Assembly: GCA_002364005.1 (NCBI GenBank)
Contig: DEXG01000015.1
Location: 277,749-326,143, forward strand
Source of the DNA: Phycisphaerales bacterium UBA3190
Lineage (GTDB): Bacteria > Planctomycetota > Phycisphaerae > Phycisphaerales > UBA1924
Direction of reading: 5' to 3'
DNA length: 48,395 nt
Position numbers and translations under genes: made by a program
Notes under the pieces: generated by a model
Databases searched by the model: none
What the model saw: the letters and a program-made list of their open reading frames with translations, nothing else
Told to the model about the DNA's origin: nothing
Shown: positions 24,711-34,474 of the stretch, in pieces
Numbering within the stretch: the stretch's first letter is position 1
How the letters are laid out: each line of letters opens with the position of its first letter

Positions 24711-25271
24711 ATGAAATCACCACGAGACCCCAATACCACACTTGTTCGCACCGAACTCCTCCCGGGCCTGATCGCCCACACCTGCCCCACCTCCGGCGGG
24801 GTCTGGATCGACACCATCGCCTACTGGGACTGGATCAAGTCCCAGCCCGGATTCCCGGAGCCCACGGTCTCATTCGAATCGCCCATGCCCGCGGAGATCG
24901 ATGACGACAGCGACCAGCCATTGATCTCGCCGCGCTCGGGACGATTGATGCGCAAGTGCAGAGCTGGCTCGGGGCTTGGTTTCCGCATCGACTTTGATTC
25001 CAGCAGCGGCTTCTGGCTCGATCGCAACGAGTACGAGGCCCTTCGCAAGCACAGTCTGCACGATGAACTGCACCTGATCTGCTCGCCGAGCTACCAGCGA
25101 GAGCTGGTGCGCATGCAGACAAGCAAGGCAGAGCAGAGACGATTCGAGCAGCGATTGGGTGTTGAAGCCTGTGAGCGAATCAGCGCGTTCGCCGATTGGA
25201 TCAGCAGATCCCCGAATCATGCTGCGGCGATGACCTACCTGATGAATCGCATCGAGCACACGCAAAGCTGA
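24711..25271 (+). CDS. Degenerate TFIIB-type zinc-ribbon-like protein, ligands mostly lost
   Basis: A 186-residue protein of unknown function. Two segments resemble the zf-TFIIB zinc ribbon (CPxC ... GxWLDxxE). The first, HTCPTSGGVWIDTIAYWDWI, keeps one cysteine of the pair; the second, SPRSGRLMRKC then IDFDSSSGFWLDRNEYEAL near residues 75-110, has Ser or Asp where all metal-binding cysteines should be. The shape and the GxWLD signature remain, so it is probably a folded protein that no longer binds zinc, or a new binding module. The C-terminal 70 residues are helical and charged. Family assignment is by eye and moderate. It is convergent with tonB, 9 bp apart. Confidence 0.65.
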   Translation: MKSPRDPNTTLVRTELLPGLIAHTCPTSGGVWIDTIAYWDWIKSQPGFPEPTVSFESPMPAEIDDDSDQPLISPRSGRLMRKCRAGSGLGFRIDFDSSSGFWLDRNEYEALRKHSLHDELHLICSPSYQRELVRMQTSKAEQRRFEQRLGVEACERISAFADWISRSPNHAAAMTYLMNRIEHTQS

Positions 25272-25280
25272 ATGATGCGA

Positions 25281-26513
<1,233 letters not shown>

Positions 26514-26521
26514 ACCCCTCC

Positions 26522-26986
26522 TTACGGTTGCTGGGCCGGGTCCGGTTCAGATTCAGTCGGCTGGGCCTCACGCCCAACGATCGAGAAATCGCTCAGCCCC
26601 GCTTCAACCAGCAGATCGATCAGCTCGATCATGCCCCCCGCGGTCGATCGCGTATCGACCGCCAGCAGCAGCGGCGAATCGGGCTGGGTCTCTCGAAGGG
26701 CGTTCACCGTCTCAACCACCTGTTCAAGGGTGGTCGGTTCTCGGTTGATGACGATCTCCCCTGAATCGGTGACCGCGATGGTGATGGGCGTAACGCGTTC
26801 GGCGTTCTGCCCAGCCGTCAGTTCTGGGAGGCGTACATCGAGCACATCCGCCCGCACCATCAGCACGATCGAGAAGACGAAGAAGGTCAGCAGCAGGAAC
26901 ACCACATCGATCATGGGGGTCAGCTCGACGCGCGGGTCATCGCCCATACGCCGCACGCGTCGCGAGAATCGCCCGTGCATCGCCAT
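26522..26986 (-). CDS. exbD: Biopolymer transport protein ExbD/TolR
   Basis: A 154-residue inner-membrane protein that with ExbB converts proton motive force into motion of TonB. The single N-terminal membrane helix carries the essential aspartate, Asp27 in LTPMIDVVFLLLTFF. The periplasmic part has the family LPEL segment and DVRLP, and ITIAVTDSGEIVINRE. Length is normal. It starts three bases after the glycosyltransferase stop and ends 8 bp before tonB, so the three genes form one operon. An ExbB/TolQ gene is missing from the operon. Confidence 0.92.
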   Translation of the reverse strand: MAMHGRFSRRVRRMGDDPRVELTPMIDVVFLLLTFFVFSIVLMVRADVLDVRLPELTAGQNAERVTPITIAVTDSGEIVINREPTTLEQVVETVNALRETQPDSPLLLAVDTRSTAGGMIELIDLLVEAGLSDFSIVGREAQPTESEPDPAQQP

Positions 26987-26989
26987 GGC

Positions 26990-28195
26990 TCAGCCCTCCG
27001 CCTTACGCACATAGCTACGACCACCCCAGGTCGTCGGCGTGCCCTGCGACAGATCGCGCGCGGCTTCCCAGAAGATACGCCCCGTGAGGAACGCCCCGAG
27101 CAGCGACATGGGCAGGTCCCGCAGCGGGGCATGACTCATGCGGTAGACCATCGACAGCCCGAGCAGCCAGCTCGCCACCGCGAGCAGCCCGATCGCGAGC
27201 GGGATGGTGTCAGGGCCGGTGAACAGGGCGACCACCACCAGCAACAGACTCATCGCGGGCAGCATCGCCGTGACTACGGGAACCCGCAACGCGTAACGAC
27301 GCAGACGCTTGATCTCCCGGTTCGCCGACTCGGTATAAATACGCTTCCAGCCCCGGGTGTACTCGGGCCAGCTGTCGTACATGCGGCAGTTGAGCATGCG
27401 ATCGGCCATCAGCAGCCCCCCGCGGTGCTTCTGGTACATGATGCGTCGCGCAAAGGCGATGTCCTCAAGGATCGCATCCCGTACCGATTCGTGCCCGCCG
27501 ATCTGGCGATAGACCCCCGCGTCGAACATCATGAACTGCCCGTTGGCGAACGCACGCTGGCGTTCATCGCCCCGGTTGACCCGCAGCAGCGGGTACTGGC
27601 GGGCAAGCTCGAAAGCCGTAATGGGCTGCACAAATCGCTCGAACCAGGTCTCGCTGTTGAGCGTCGAGAGCAGACTGAAGAAATCGAGCCCACGATGACG
27701 CATGATCGCGATGCAGGCCCGCACACAGGCCGGGTCCATCTGCGTATCAGCATCGGTGAAGATCAGCACATCGGCGTTGCGTGCGTGCTCGCTGCGGTGG
27801 TAGCCCGTGTGGGCGGCGTGGACCTTACCCGCCCAGTCATCGGGGCACTCGGTGATCTCGATGATCTCAAATCGCGCATCATCGCCGATCGCCCGCCGGG
27901 CAACGCCCGCGGTGTCATCGCTGCAGCGATCCAGGGCCAGGACAACACGCAGTCGGTCATAGTCCTGCTCCTTGAGCGAGGCGATGAGGGTGGCGATGTT
28001 GCCCGCCTCGTTGTGGCAGGGCACGATCACGCACACACGCTGGGTAGGCGGGTCCTGCTCGGCGATGGCGATCCCGTCGCGGGCGCTGGGCAACAGCCGG
28101 GCGGTGCGACGGACCTGGAACGCGACCGCGAGCCAGTACAGCGTGCACATGACCGCGAAGACCATCAGCACCGTCATGACTACTTCGAGCAGCAT
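26990..28195 (-). CDS. Family 2 glycosyltransferase, membrane-anchored (HpnB/CrtQ-like)
   Basis: A 401-residue GT-A glycosyltransferase. An N-terminal membrane helix is followed by the GT2 domain: VCVIVPCHNEAGNIATLIASL, LALDRCSDDT, then WAGKVHAAHTGY, and the metal-binding FTDADTQ with Asp148 and Asp150. Two further helices lie near residues 300-350. The WAGK and TDAD blocks resemble the hopanoid-associated HpnB and carotenoid CrtQ enzymes, so a lipid-linked acceptor is likely. The ATG at 28195 is chosen because a TAGAAT hexamer sits five bases upstream and the frame above it overlaps the divergent gene. First gene of the operon with exbD and tonB. Confidence 0.85.
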   Translation of the reverse strand: MLLEVVMTVLMVFAVMCTLYWLAVAFQVRRTARLLPSARDGIAIAEQDPPTQRVCVIVPCHNEAGNIATLIASLKEQDYDRLRVVLALDRCSDDTAGVARRAIGDDARFEIIEITECPDDWAGKVHAAHTGYHRSEHARNADVLIFTDADTQMDPACVRACIAIMRHRGLDFFSLLSTLNSETWFERFVQPITAFELARQYPLLRVNRGDERQRAFANGQFMMFDAGVYRQIGGHESVRDAILEDIAFARRIMYQKHRGGLLMADRMLNCRMYDSWPEYTRGWKRIYTESANREIKRLRRYALRVPVVTAMLPAMSLLLVVVALFTGPDTIPLAIGLLAVASWLLGLSMVYRMSHAPLRDLPMSLLGAFLTGRIFWEAARDLSQGTPTTWGGRSYVRKAEG

Positions 28196-28200
28196 GTCGG

Positions 28201-28206
28201 ATTCTA
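28201..28206 (-). promoter_or_regulatory. Putative -10 element for the glycosyltransferase operon, leaderless start
   Basis: TAGAAT on the minus strand (five of six consensus bases) ends five bases before the ATG at 28195. Confidence 0.5.
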
Positions 28207-28228
28207 GCGGCTTGAGGCCTCCCACCGC

Positions 28229-28234
28229 TATGAT
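28229..28234 (+). promoter_or_regulatory. Putative -10 element for nnrE, leaderless start
   Basis: TATGAT (five of six consensus bases) ends five bases before the ATG at 28240. The divergent glycosyltransferase promoter lies 22 bp away on the other strand. Confidence 0.5.
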
Positions 28235-28239
28235 TCTGC

Positions 28240-29019
28240 ATGCAGGATCATCACCATGAACGCTACCGAGCACACGGCCCGGAATCGCCGACAAGCGTGC
28301 CCTGCCCCCCTCCGAAATACGAACTGACCGTGCAGCAGGCCCGCGAACTGGACGCGCAGGCCGTGGAAGTCTTTGGCATCCCATCGATCATCTTGATGGA
28401 GAATGCCGCGATCGGGCTCTTTCAGCACGCGATGCAGATGCTTGAGCACACCAGAAGCCCGAGCGTGACCATCTTCTGTGGCCCGGGCAACAATGGCGGT
28501 GACGGCTTCGCCCTCGCCCGCCACCTGCACAACGCGCTGATCCCCACCCGTGTCGTCTGTACACATCAGCCAGAGCAGTACACGGGTGACGCCGGCACCA
28601 ACCTGAGCATCATCAGACGCATGGGCATCGAATGCCTTGATGCGCGTGGGTTCCTCGATTCATCCCTCGGCGATGCGCCATCGCTGTTGGTCGATGCCCT
28701 GTTCGGCACCGGACTGAGCCGACCGGTTGAGGGCGTCGCGGGCGAGCTGACCGACTTGATCAACTCCACAAAGATACGCTGTAATGCGCAGGTGCTCGCG
28801 GTCGATCTGCCAAGCGGGCTCGACGCCCAATCTGGCGAACCGCTTGGCGAATGTGTGGTGCGAGCGGACCGCACGGTGACCTTCGCGGGCTTGAAGCCCG
28901 GCATGGCCCGCGTCGAGGCGATCGAGTACCTCGGTGAGGTGTTCGTCGTATCGATCGGCGCTCCGATCGAACTGCTGCAGACCCTGGGCACCCCCATTGA
29001 GCCCCGATGCCGGGAGTAA
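28240..29019 (+). CDS. nnrE: NAD(P)H-hydrate epimerase (YjeF N-terminal type)
   Basis: Repairs damaged nicotinamide cofactors by epimerising R-NAD(P)HX to the S form. The 259-residue protein carries the YjeF_N motifs: LTVQQARELDAQAVEVFGIP, ILMENA, then CGPGNNGGDGFALARHL (the nucleotide/phosphate loop), VDALFGTGLSRPV, and the substrate-binding AVDLPSGLDA. The C-terminal dehydratase domain found in many bacterial fusions is absent, so a separate NnrD is expected elsewhere. The first 27 residues, including a His-rich start, are outside the conserved domain; the promoter position supports this start nevertheless. Confidence 0.92.
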   Translation: MQDHHHERYRAHGPESPTSVPCPPPKYELTVQQARELDAQAVEVFGIPSIILMENAAIGLFQHAMQMLEHTRSPSVTIFCGPGNNGGDGFALARHLHNALIPTRVVCTHQPEQYTGDAGTNLSIIRRMGIECLDARGFLDSSLGDAPSLLVDALFGTGLSRPVEGVAGELTDLINSTKIRCNAQVLAVDLPSGLDAQSGEPLGECVVRADRTVTFAGLKPGMARVEAIEYLGEVFVVSIGAPIELLQTLGTPIEPRCRE

Positions 29020-29070
29020 GGCACCGCGACAGTCCGGCACGGGCTGACTCCATGGTCTGATCAGGCGCGC

Positions 29071-29076
29071 TATGAT
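29071..29076 (+). promoter_or_regulatory. Putative -10 element for the bifunctional nuclease gene, leaderless start
   Basis: TATGAT ends six bases before the ATG at 29083, the same hexamer as before nnrE. Confidence 0.5.
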
Positions 29077-29082
29077 TCCCTG

Positions 29083-29538
29083 ATGTCGAGCTATGGGAAC
29101 CAAGGCATGTTGATCGAAATGCACCTGGCACGGATTCTGATCCGTGAGACCACCAGTGCGCAGATTATCGAGCTGCGGGAGACCCACCCACTGCAGGGTG
29201 AACCCCGCTCGTTCCCGATCGTGATCGGGATCAGCGAAGCCGTGGCCATCGACCGACGCCTCTCGGGCTTCGAGATCGGGCGTCCCATGACCCACGACCT
29301 GCTGGCCAACACGATCGAACAGCTGGGGGCCACCCTGGAATCCATCGCGATAACCGATATCTCCGAGGGTACCTTCTTCGCCACCCTGGTGATGACCGAC
29401 CGTGACGGCAAGCGTGTCGAGATCGACGCCCGCCCGAGCGACGCGATCGCGCTGGGTGTGGCGGGCGATGTCCCGATTTATGTGAGCGATACGGTGATCG
29501 ACGACGCGATCCTGCCGCCGCTGGACGGGCTCGAGTAA
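29083..29538 (+). CDS. Bifunctional nuclease family protein (DUF151)
   Basis: A 151-residue cytoplasmic protein of the DUF151/BFN family, whose best studied plant members have nuclease activity. Residues 10-140 show the family blocks: FPIVIGISEAVAIDRRLSG, MTHDLLANTIEQLGATLESI, then GTFFATLVM and the very conserved IDARPSDAIALGV. The ATG at 29083 is used because of the hexamer upstream; an internal ATG at 29107 would also leave the domain intact. Its stop codon TAA shares its last base with the truD ATG, so translation of the two is likely coupled. Confidence 0.9.
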   Translation: MSSYGNQGMLIEMHLARILIRETTSAQIIELRETHPLQGEPRSFPIVIGISEAVAIDRRLSGFEIGRPMTHDLLANTIEQLGATLESIAITDISEGTFFATLVMTDRDGKRVEIDARPSDAIALGVAGDVPIYVSDTVIDDAILPPLDGLE

Positions 29539-30869
29539 TGCCAACCGACCGGGCCACCCCCACAACAGATGCGTTCCAGAGCGGTGTTGAGTCGCCCATG
29601 TACCTCACGCACGAGGTGCCCGGTGTCGGCGGCCAGATCAAGCAGCGCCCCGAGGACTTCCTCGTCGAGGAAATCCCGCTCTACGCCCCCTCAGGCACGG
29701 GGGAGCATCTCTACCTCTTCGTCGAGAAGCAGGGATTGACCACGCTGCAACTGCGTGACGCGATCGCGCACCACTTCAAGGTCGACCGCAGAGCCATCGG
29801 GCACGCGGGGCTCAAGGACAAGCACGCGATCACACGCCAGGTGATCTCGGTCCATATCCCGGGCAAGGCCCCCGAGGACTTCCCCAGCTTTCAGCATGAC
29901 CGTGTGCAGGTGCTCTGGGTTGATCTCCATGAGAACAAGCTGCAACGCGGGCACCTGATGGGGAACCGGTTCTCGATCAAGGTACGCGGCGTAGACCCGA
30001 TGAAGGTACGCGATGCCAAACGCTCATTGGAGATGCTCGCCCGTATTGGCATGCCCAACCGATTCGGTGAGCAGCGATTCGGCTATCTGATGAACAACCA
30101 CCTTGTGGGGCGAGCGATCATCAAGGGCGACCATCAGGGGGCTCTCGACCTGATCCTGTCACCCAAGCCCGGTGCGCCCAAGGGGAGTGTCGATGCCCGC
30201 GAGGCCTATGCCCGGGGCGATTACGCCCAAGCCGCGGACCTGATGCCCAAGGTCTTCAAGGTCGAGCGCAACGCGTTGCGCTCCCTGGCCCGTGGCGATG
30301 CCCCCAACCGGGCGATCAAGGCCATCGACCCGACCGCGGCGGGGTTCTTCATCTCATCGTTCCAGTCCGCGATCTTTAACGCGGTCCTAAACGAGCGGGT
30401 CCGATCGGGCACCCTCGATACGCTTGAGCCGGGCGATCTGGCCTTTGTGCTCAAGAGCCGGGCAAACTTCCAAGTCACCGCTGAGGAACTCGAATCGGGC
30501 GATGAAACGCTCCAGGACCGCCTGAATCGCTTCGAGATCAGCCCCTCAGGCCCGATGTGGGGCACAACAATGGCCCGTGCGGGGGGCGAAGTGGACGAAC
30601 GAGAGCTTGGCGCCCTTGCCCAAGCCGATGTTTCGCCGAAAGATATGGAGTTGTGCGAGCAGCGTGACGGGCTCCCCATGATCGGGGGCGACCGTCGCCC
30701 ATTGCGAATCCCCGTCATCGACCCCGAGGTCGAGGGTGGGATCGACGAGCACGGGTCATACATTCGATGTGCGTTCGAGCTCCCGCGTGGGTCGTTCGCG
30801 ACAACAGTCATGGACGAGGTCATGAAGGCCTCAACGCAACAGGGTGTGGAGAACGGTGATGGACCATGA
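29538..30869 (+). CDS. truD: tRNA pseudouridine synthase TruD
   Basis: Converts uridine 13 of tRNA to pseudouridine. The 443-residue protein carries the TruD signature HAGLKDKHAITRQ with catalytic Asp94, preceded by IKQRPEDFLVEEIPLY and followed by NRFSIKVRG and the MPNRFGEQRFG motif, plus the insertion (TRUD) domain between about residues 190 and 340. It is longer than E. coli TruD (349), nearer archaeal and eukaryotic forms. The ATG overlaps the stop of the preceding gene by one base, and the 3' end overlaps the HAD gene by 11 bp. Confidence 0.94.
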   Translation: MPTDRATPTTDAFQSGVESPMYLTHEVPGVGGQIKQRPEDFLVEEIPLYAPSGTGEHLYLFVEKQGLTTLQLRDAIAHHFKVDRRAIGHAGLKDKHAITRQVISVHIPGKAPEDFPSFQHDRVQVLWVDLHENKLQRGHLMGNRFSIKVRGVDPMKVRDAKRSLEMLARIGMPNRFGEQRFGYLMNNHLVGRAIIKGDHQGALDLILSPKPGAPKGSVDAREAYARGDYAQAADLMPKVFKVERNALRSLARGDAPNRAIKAIDPTAAGFFISSFQSAIFNAVLNERVRSGTLDTLEPGDLAFVLKSRANFQVTAEELESGDETLQDRLNRFEISPSGPMWGTTMARAGGEVDERELGALAQADVSPKDMELCEQRDGLPMIGGDRRPLRIPVIDPEVEGGIDEHGSYIRCAFELPRGSFATTVMDEVMKASTQQGVENGDGP

Positions 30870-31494
30870 CATTCGGCTCGTCTGCTTCGACTGGGGCGGG
30901 GTGATTCTCAGAATCTGCCGCACCTGGGAAGAGGGCTGCAAGGCCGCGGGCATCAAAGCCCCAAGCAAGAAGATCGCGCTCAAGTGCCTGACCAAACAGG
31001 ATGCGCTGGCGCAGCGCTTCCAGACCGGCCAGATGAGCGACAAGGCGTTCTTTCGCGCGATCGCCAAGGAATCGGAAGAGTTCCACAGCATCGACGATGT
31101 GGCCGCGGTCCACCACGCATGGCTGCTCGAAGAATACAAGGGTGTCGACGAACTCATCGACGAACTCAACAGCTTCGCCGACCTCTCGACGGCCCTCTTC
31201 TCGAACACCAACGCGACCCACTGGGCACGCATGGAAGAGGACTTCCCCGTCGCCACCATGATCGAGCACCGCCACGCCAGTCATCTCTTCGGCCTCGCCA
31301 AGCCCGACGAGAAGGCCTTCGCCGCCTTCGAACGACGCGTCGGAGCCGCGGGCGATCAGATCCTGTTCTTCGAGGACACGCCGGCCAATGTCGAGGGCGC
31401 CAAGGCCTTCGGCTGGAACGCCGAACTAATCGACCACACGGGCGATACGGCCGAGCAGATGCGCAAGCACCTGGAAAACTACGACATCCTCTGA
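30859..31494 (+). CDS. HAD-superfamily hydrolase
   Basis: A 211-residue haloacid-dehalogenase-like phosphatase. Motif I is VCFDWGGVI with the nucleophile Asp11, motif II FSNTNATHW, motif III the Lys in GLAKPDEKAF, and motif IV FFEDTPANVEGAKAFGW. The helical cap lies between motifs I and II (residues 20-85), as in subfamily IA, close to YihX-type phosphatases that share FDxGxV. The substrate is unknown. The ATG at 30859 is used; an in-frame GTG at 30844 is also possible. It overlaps truD by 11 bp and converges with the exported-protein gene 15 bp away. Confidence 0.88.
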   Translation: MDHDIRLVCFDWGGVILRICRTWEEGCKAAGIKAPSKKIALKCLTKQDALAQRFQTGQMSDKAFFRAIAKESEEFHSIDDVAAVHHAWLLEEYKGVDELIDELNSFADLSTALFSNTNATHWARMEEDFPVATMIEHRHASHLFGLAKPDEKAFAAFERRVGAAGDQILFFEDTPANVEGAKAFGWNAELIDHTGDTAEQMRKHLENYDIL

Positions 31495-31509
31495 AACCCG
31501 CCGACTTGA

Positions 31510-32757
31510 CTAGCCCTGGATGAGCAGACGGGGGCGGTGCAGCAGGACACGGTCCTGGATCGGTCCGTTCTCCCCTGGGTCAATCTCGATCACCAGCTCA
31601 TTGGCTGAGGATGGGATGCGCACATTCAGCTCTGCCGTAGGCGATTCACGATTGAACCGCTGCTCGAAGAGGACCGTGTCCCCGGTCGTCGATTTCCCGA
31701 TGACACGGACAACGCAATCGGTCCATTGCTCGATCGGCGTTTCGAAGCTCGCCGCGAATCGTGAGGCCCCCTCGGGCAGGGCATAAGTCACCCGCACGGG
31801 GCTGTGCAAGTCGATCCCACGCAAGGCGGGGTGGGCCACGCTCTGACCGGACACGGTTGGCGCAGGCGACCAGTCTCCATCGCCCGTGGGCTCGATACTC
31901 GTCGGCTTGAGATCACTGAGCCCGATCACCCGAGTCTGCGGCTCGATCACGATCAGCGATTGCAGCGATCCGGCATCGAAGACCCAGATCGAGTTGCCCG
32001 TGTCGTTGAGCCCCAGCGAGGTCGCATCGACCTCGATCGTGATGGGCTGCTGCGCTTCATAGTTGACCATGTTCGCACGGAGGTTCTCCCGGTCGCTGAA
32101 GCTCATGTACACACCCGGCTCGGGCTCGAGCTCGTTGGCAATCAGGATCGACTCGATGCGCGCGGTCTCGATTTCGAGCCCGCCGCCGCTCTGCTGGTCG
32201 ATCATCGTGGTCGGCCCCACTGTTTCGACGAACCCCACGATGCGGTCGCCGTTGCGGGTGACGACGAGATCATCGCGGAGTTCTTCGTTGCGGGTGCCAA
32301 CCGTCCGGTCGGTGTCCTGATCGTTGATACGCAGGACCCGCTCGAGCGGGATGTGGGCCTCGCCGTGGATATTCCGCCCGGCGATGAGACTGATCGCCAG
32401 CTCGTCGGGGATGTCGGGCTCGATGATCGATCCACGCACGACCTGCCCATCGCTGAGCGTGATGAGCCGCACGGGGCTCGGCTCGGGCATCGGGGCACCG
32501 GCGATGTCTTCCGAATCGATCACCTGCGCCTGCTCGTTGCGGACCACGAAGAGCACCTCGCTCAGGGGCACGCTGCTCCTGATCCCGTACTCATTGCGCA
32601 GCACCAGCTCGCGCTCGTCGAACTGGTCGATCAGTGTTTCCCGCAGTTCAAGGTCACGCGTGCAGACGATCCACGCCCCCCTGAGCGACTGTGCAGAGGT
32701 GGTCACGCATGCAAGCGTGAGCGTGAGGAACGGGATGAGCGTGTTGATTCGTTTCAT
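31510..32757 (-). CDS. Exported protein with repeated beta domains and NPCBM-like C-terminus
   Basis: A 415-residue protein with a signal peptide (MKRINTLIPFLTLTLACVTTSAQ). Residues 30-200 hold repeated short beta units with the pattern DGQVVRGSI or NGDRIVGFVE, like Sm/SH3-type barrels. The C-terminal 110 residues (ASRFAASFETPIEQWTD onward, ending DRVLLHRPRLL) resemble an NPCBM-like sugar-binding fold. Both types are frequent in planctomycete secreted proteins. The function is not known. It is the last gene of the operon that begins with DUF58; its ATG overlaps the stop of the preceding gene by four bases. Confidence 0.7.
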   Translation of the reverse strand: MKRINTLIPFLTLTLACVTTSAQSLRGAWIVCTRDLELRETLIDQFDERELVLRNEYGIRSSVPLSEVLFVVRNEQAQVIDSEDIAGAPMPEPSPVRLITLSDGQVVRGSIIEPDIPDELAISLIAGRNIHGEAHIPLERVLRINDQDTDRTVGTRNEELRDDLVVTRNGDRIVGFVETVGPTTMIDQQSGGGLEIETARIESILIANELEPEPGVYMSFSDRENLRANMVNYEAQQPITIEVDATSLGLNDTGNSIWVFDAGSLQSLIVIEPQTRVIGLSDLKPTSIEPTGDGDWSPAPTVSGQSVAHPALRGIDLHSPVRVTYALPEGASRFAASFETPIEQWTDCVVRVIGKSTTGDTVLFEQRFNRESPTAELNVRIPSSANELVIEIDPGENGPIQDRVLLHRPRLLIQG

Positions 32758-33809
32758 TTCTGGAAGATCGGGAGGTAGCGTTTGGGCATCTGAAGCACGA
32801 TGAGGGCCATGGCCGTGCCGTAGGGCTTGCCGACCGATCGGTCATCCCACGAGCCCTCATCGTTCTGCTGAGCGATCAGCTCGGCCCGGATCGCCGGCCA
32901 CCAGAGCGCCCAGTGCGCATCGCCCGCAAGGTACATCGCCTGCACCGCGTAGTACTGCCCATAAAAGTAATGCGATCGGCTGGCGCTGGCTTTCCCGGGC
33001 AGCGCGTTCTTGGTCAAATACTCGATCCCTTTGTCGATCGCGTCGTCTTCGTAAATCCCCGCGTAGTACAACGACGCCACGCCCGCGGCGGTGCGGGGCC
33101 AGGCGCTGTTGCCCGAGCCGAGCTGGTACTTGAACCCGCCGTCGGCGTTCTGGCACATGCGCACATACTCAACCGCACGGTCGATGACCTCGCTGCTGAC
33201 TTCGATCCCCGCGTTGCGGGCGCTGCGCAAAGCCATGATCTGGCAGATCGTCACCGAGACATCCGCATCATACGGCACCGGGTTGTATCGCCACCCGCCC
33301 TCGTCGTTCTGGGTCTGCTCGATCAGCCGCACCGCCTTGACCAGGGCCTCGTGGATGCGATTGGCGCGGGCGTTATCGCCGCCGGGTGTCATGCCGTACA
33401 CCTCGCCCAAGAAGAGCGTGGCGAACCCGTGCCCGTACATGGGCCCGTTGTTGGCTTCAGATGTGATCAGCCCGCTGTCGTTGGAGGAGCTGAGCATGAA
33501 CTCGACACCCCGGTCGACAACATCGCCCAGCTCACCCCGCCCGGGCATGTGCCCATCGCTCATCAGGGCCAGGCAGGCCAGTGCGGTGATGGCCACATTC
33601 TTGCCGTAGCGCCCTGATGCCCACGAGCCGTCCGCTTCCTGGGTCGTGGCGAGGTAGCTGATCCCCGCCTTGACGGCGGCATCGAGCTGGGGCGTGATCT
33701 CCTGATCCAGCGGGTTATTCTGGGCGCTGTTTCCAGGATCGATCGCGGGCTGGGCATGCAGCAGTGTCGCGCCGAGCGCGATCGGGATCAGGAATCGGGC
33801 GTGCTTCAT
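32754..33809 (-). CDS. Exported protein of alpha-toroid repeats (prenyltransferase/squalene-cyclase type)
   Basis: A 351-residue protein with a signal peptide (MKHARFLIPIALGATLLHA). The remainder is a series of about six helical repeats, several with the squalene-cyclase/prenyltransferase motif: YLATTQEADGSWASG, IEQTQNDEGGWRYN, VRMCQNADGGFKY, LIAQQNDEGSW. The catalytic Asp-rich motif of real cyclases is not seen, so it is probably a structural or binding toroid. Such proteins are regular companions of DUF58/BatA operons in planctomycetes. Four-base ATGA overlaps at both ends tie it to its neighbours. Confidence 0.85.
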   Translation of the reverse strand: MKHARFLIPIALGATLLHAQPAIDPGNSAQNNPLDQEITPQLDAAVKAGISYLATTQEADGSWASGRYGKNVAITALACLALMSDGHMPGRGELGDVVDRGVEFMLSSSNDSGLITSEANNGPMYGHGFATLFLGEVYGMTPGGDNARANRIHEALVKAVRLIEQTQNDEGGWRYNPVPYDADVSVTICQIMALRSARNAGIEVSSEVIDRAVEYVRMCQNADGGFKYQLGSGNSAWPRTAAGVASLYYAGIYEDDAIDKGIEYLTKNALPGKASASRSHYFYGQYYAVQAMYLAGDAHWALWWPAIRAELIAQQNDEGSWDDRSVGKPYGTAMALIVLQMPKRYLPIFQK

Positions 33810-34474
33810 TGGTCCTCGTCCTCGGCCAGAGCGCGGTAGTACTGCTCGGTGATCGAGCGGTAGAGTTCAGAGTAACGATCGCTGATCCCCTGTGAGAGCG
33901 CATCGCGAACGCGTTGGGGCAGGGCGCCCCATGAGACCCCGTTGGGCGCGACCTCGCCGCCGGGCTGGGCATTGGATGAGCCGCCGGGCATCTGTTCCTG
34001 ACCCGATCCATCGCCCTCTTGTCCCTGCTGCTGGCTCTGGCCCTCCTGCTGCTGCTGGTTGGGCTGCTGCTGGCTGCTTGATGATGAGGACTGGGAACTC
34101 GACGAGCCCCCCCCACCCTGCTGGTTGTTCTGGGCGGACTCAATGACCTGATCGAGCTTGCGCAGGATGTCTTCCTGCAGACGCTGGGTTGAGAGCGAGA
34201 GGTCATCGCCCTCCTCAATGCGGGAAGCGACGCGTTCCATCAGGTTCACCGCCTGGCCCAACGCCTCGCCTGCCTCGCGGGGGCTGAGCACCTCGCGGAG
34301 TTCCTCGGCTTCGCGATCGACACCCGAATCATCGCCCTCCTCAAGCCCCAGCAGTTCGTCGAGCGAGGGTAAGGGCTCGCCGCTGGGCGGGTCAGCCGGT
34401 TCATTGGCCGATTGGGCGGCAGCGATCGCGCCGGACATCATCAGCACGCTCAGGATGGGCAGCAATCGGTTCAT
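33806..34474 (-). CDS. Exported low-complexity Gln/Ser-rich protein
   Basis: A 222-residue exported protein with a signal peptide (MNRLLPILSVLMMSGAIAAA). Residues 55-115 are helical and charged, then come about 60 residues made almost only of Gln, Ser and Gly (including a Ser-rich run and several Gln runs), then a final 50-residue segment with PQRVRDALSQGISDRYSEL and EQYYRALAE. The last part recalls C-termini of proteins that accompany DUF4175. Function unknown. It overlaps both neighbours by four bases. Confidence 0.7.
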   Translation of the reverse strand: MNRLLPILSVLMMSGAIAAAQSANEPADPPSGEPLPSLDELLGLEEGDDSGVDREAEELREVLSPREAGEALGQAVNLMERVASRIEEGDDLSLSTQRLQEDILRKLDQVIESAQNNQQGGGGSSSSQSSSSSSQQQPNQQQQEGQSQQQGQEGDGSGQEQMPGGSSNAQPGGEVAPNGVSWGALPQRVRDALSQGISDRYSELYRSITEQYYRALAEDEDQ

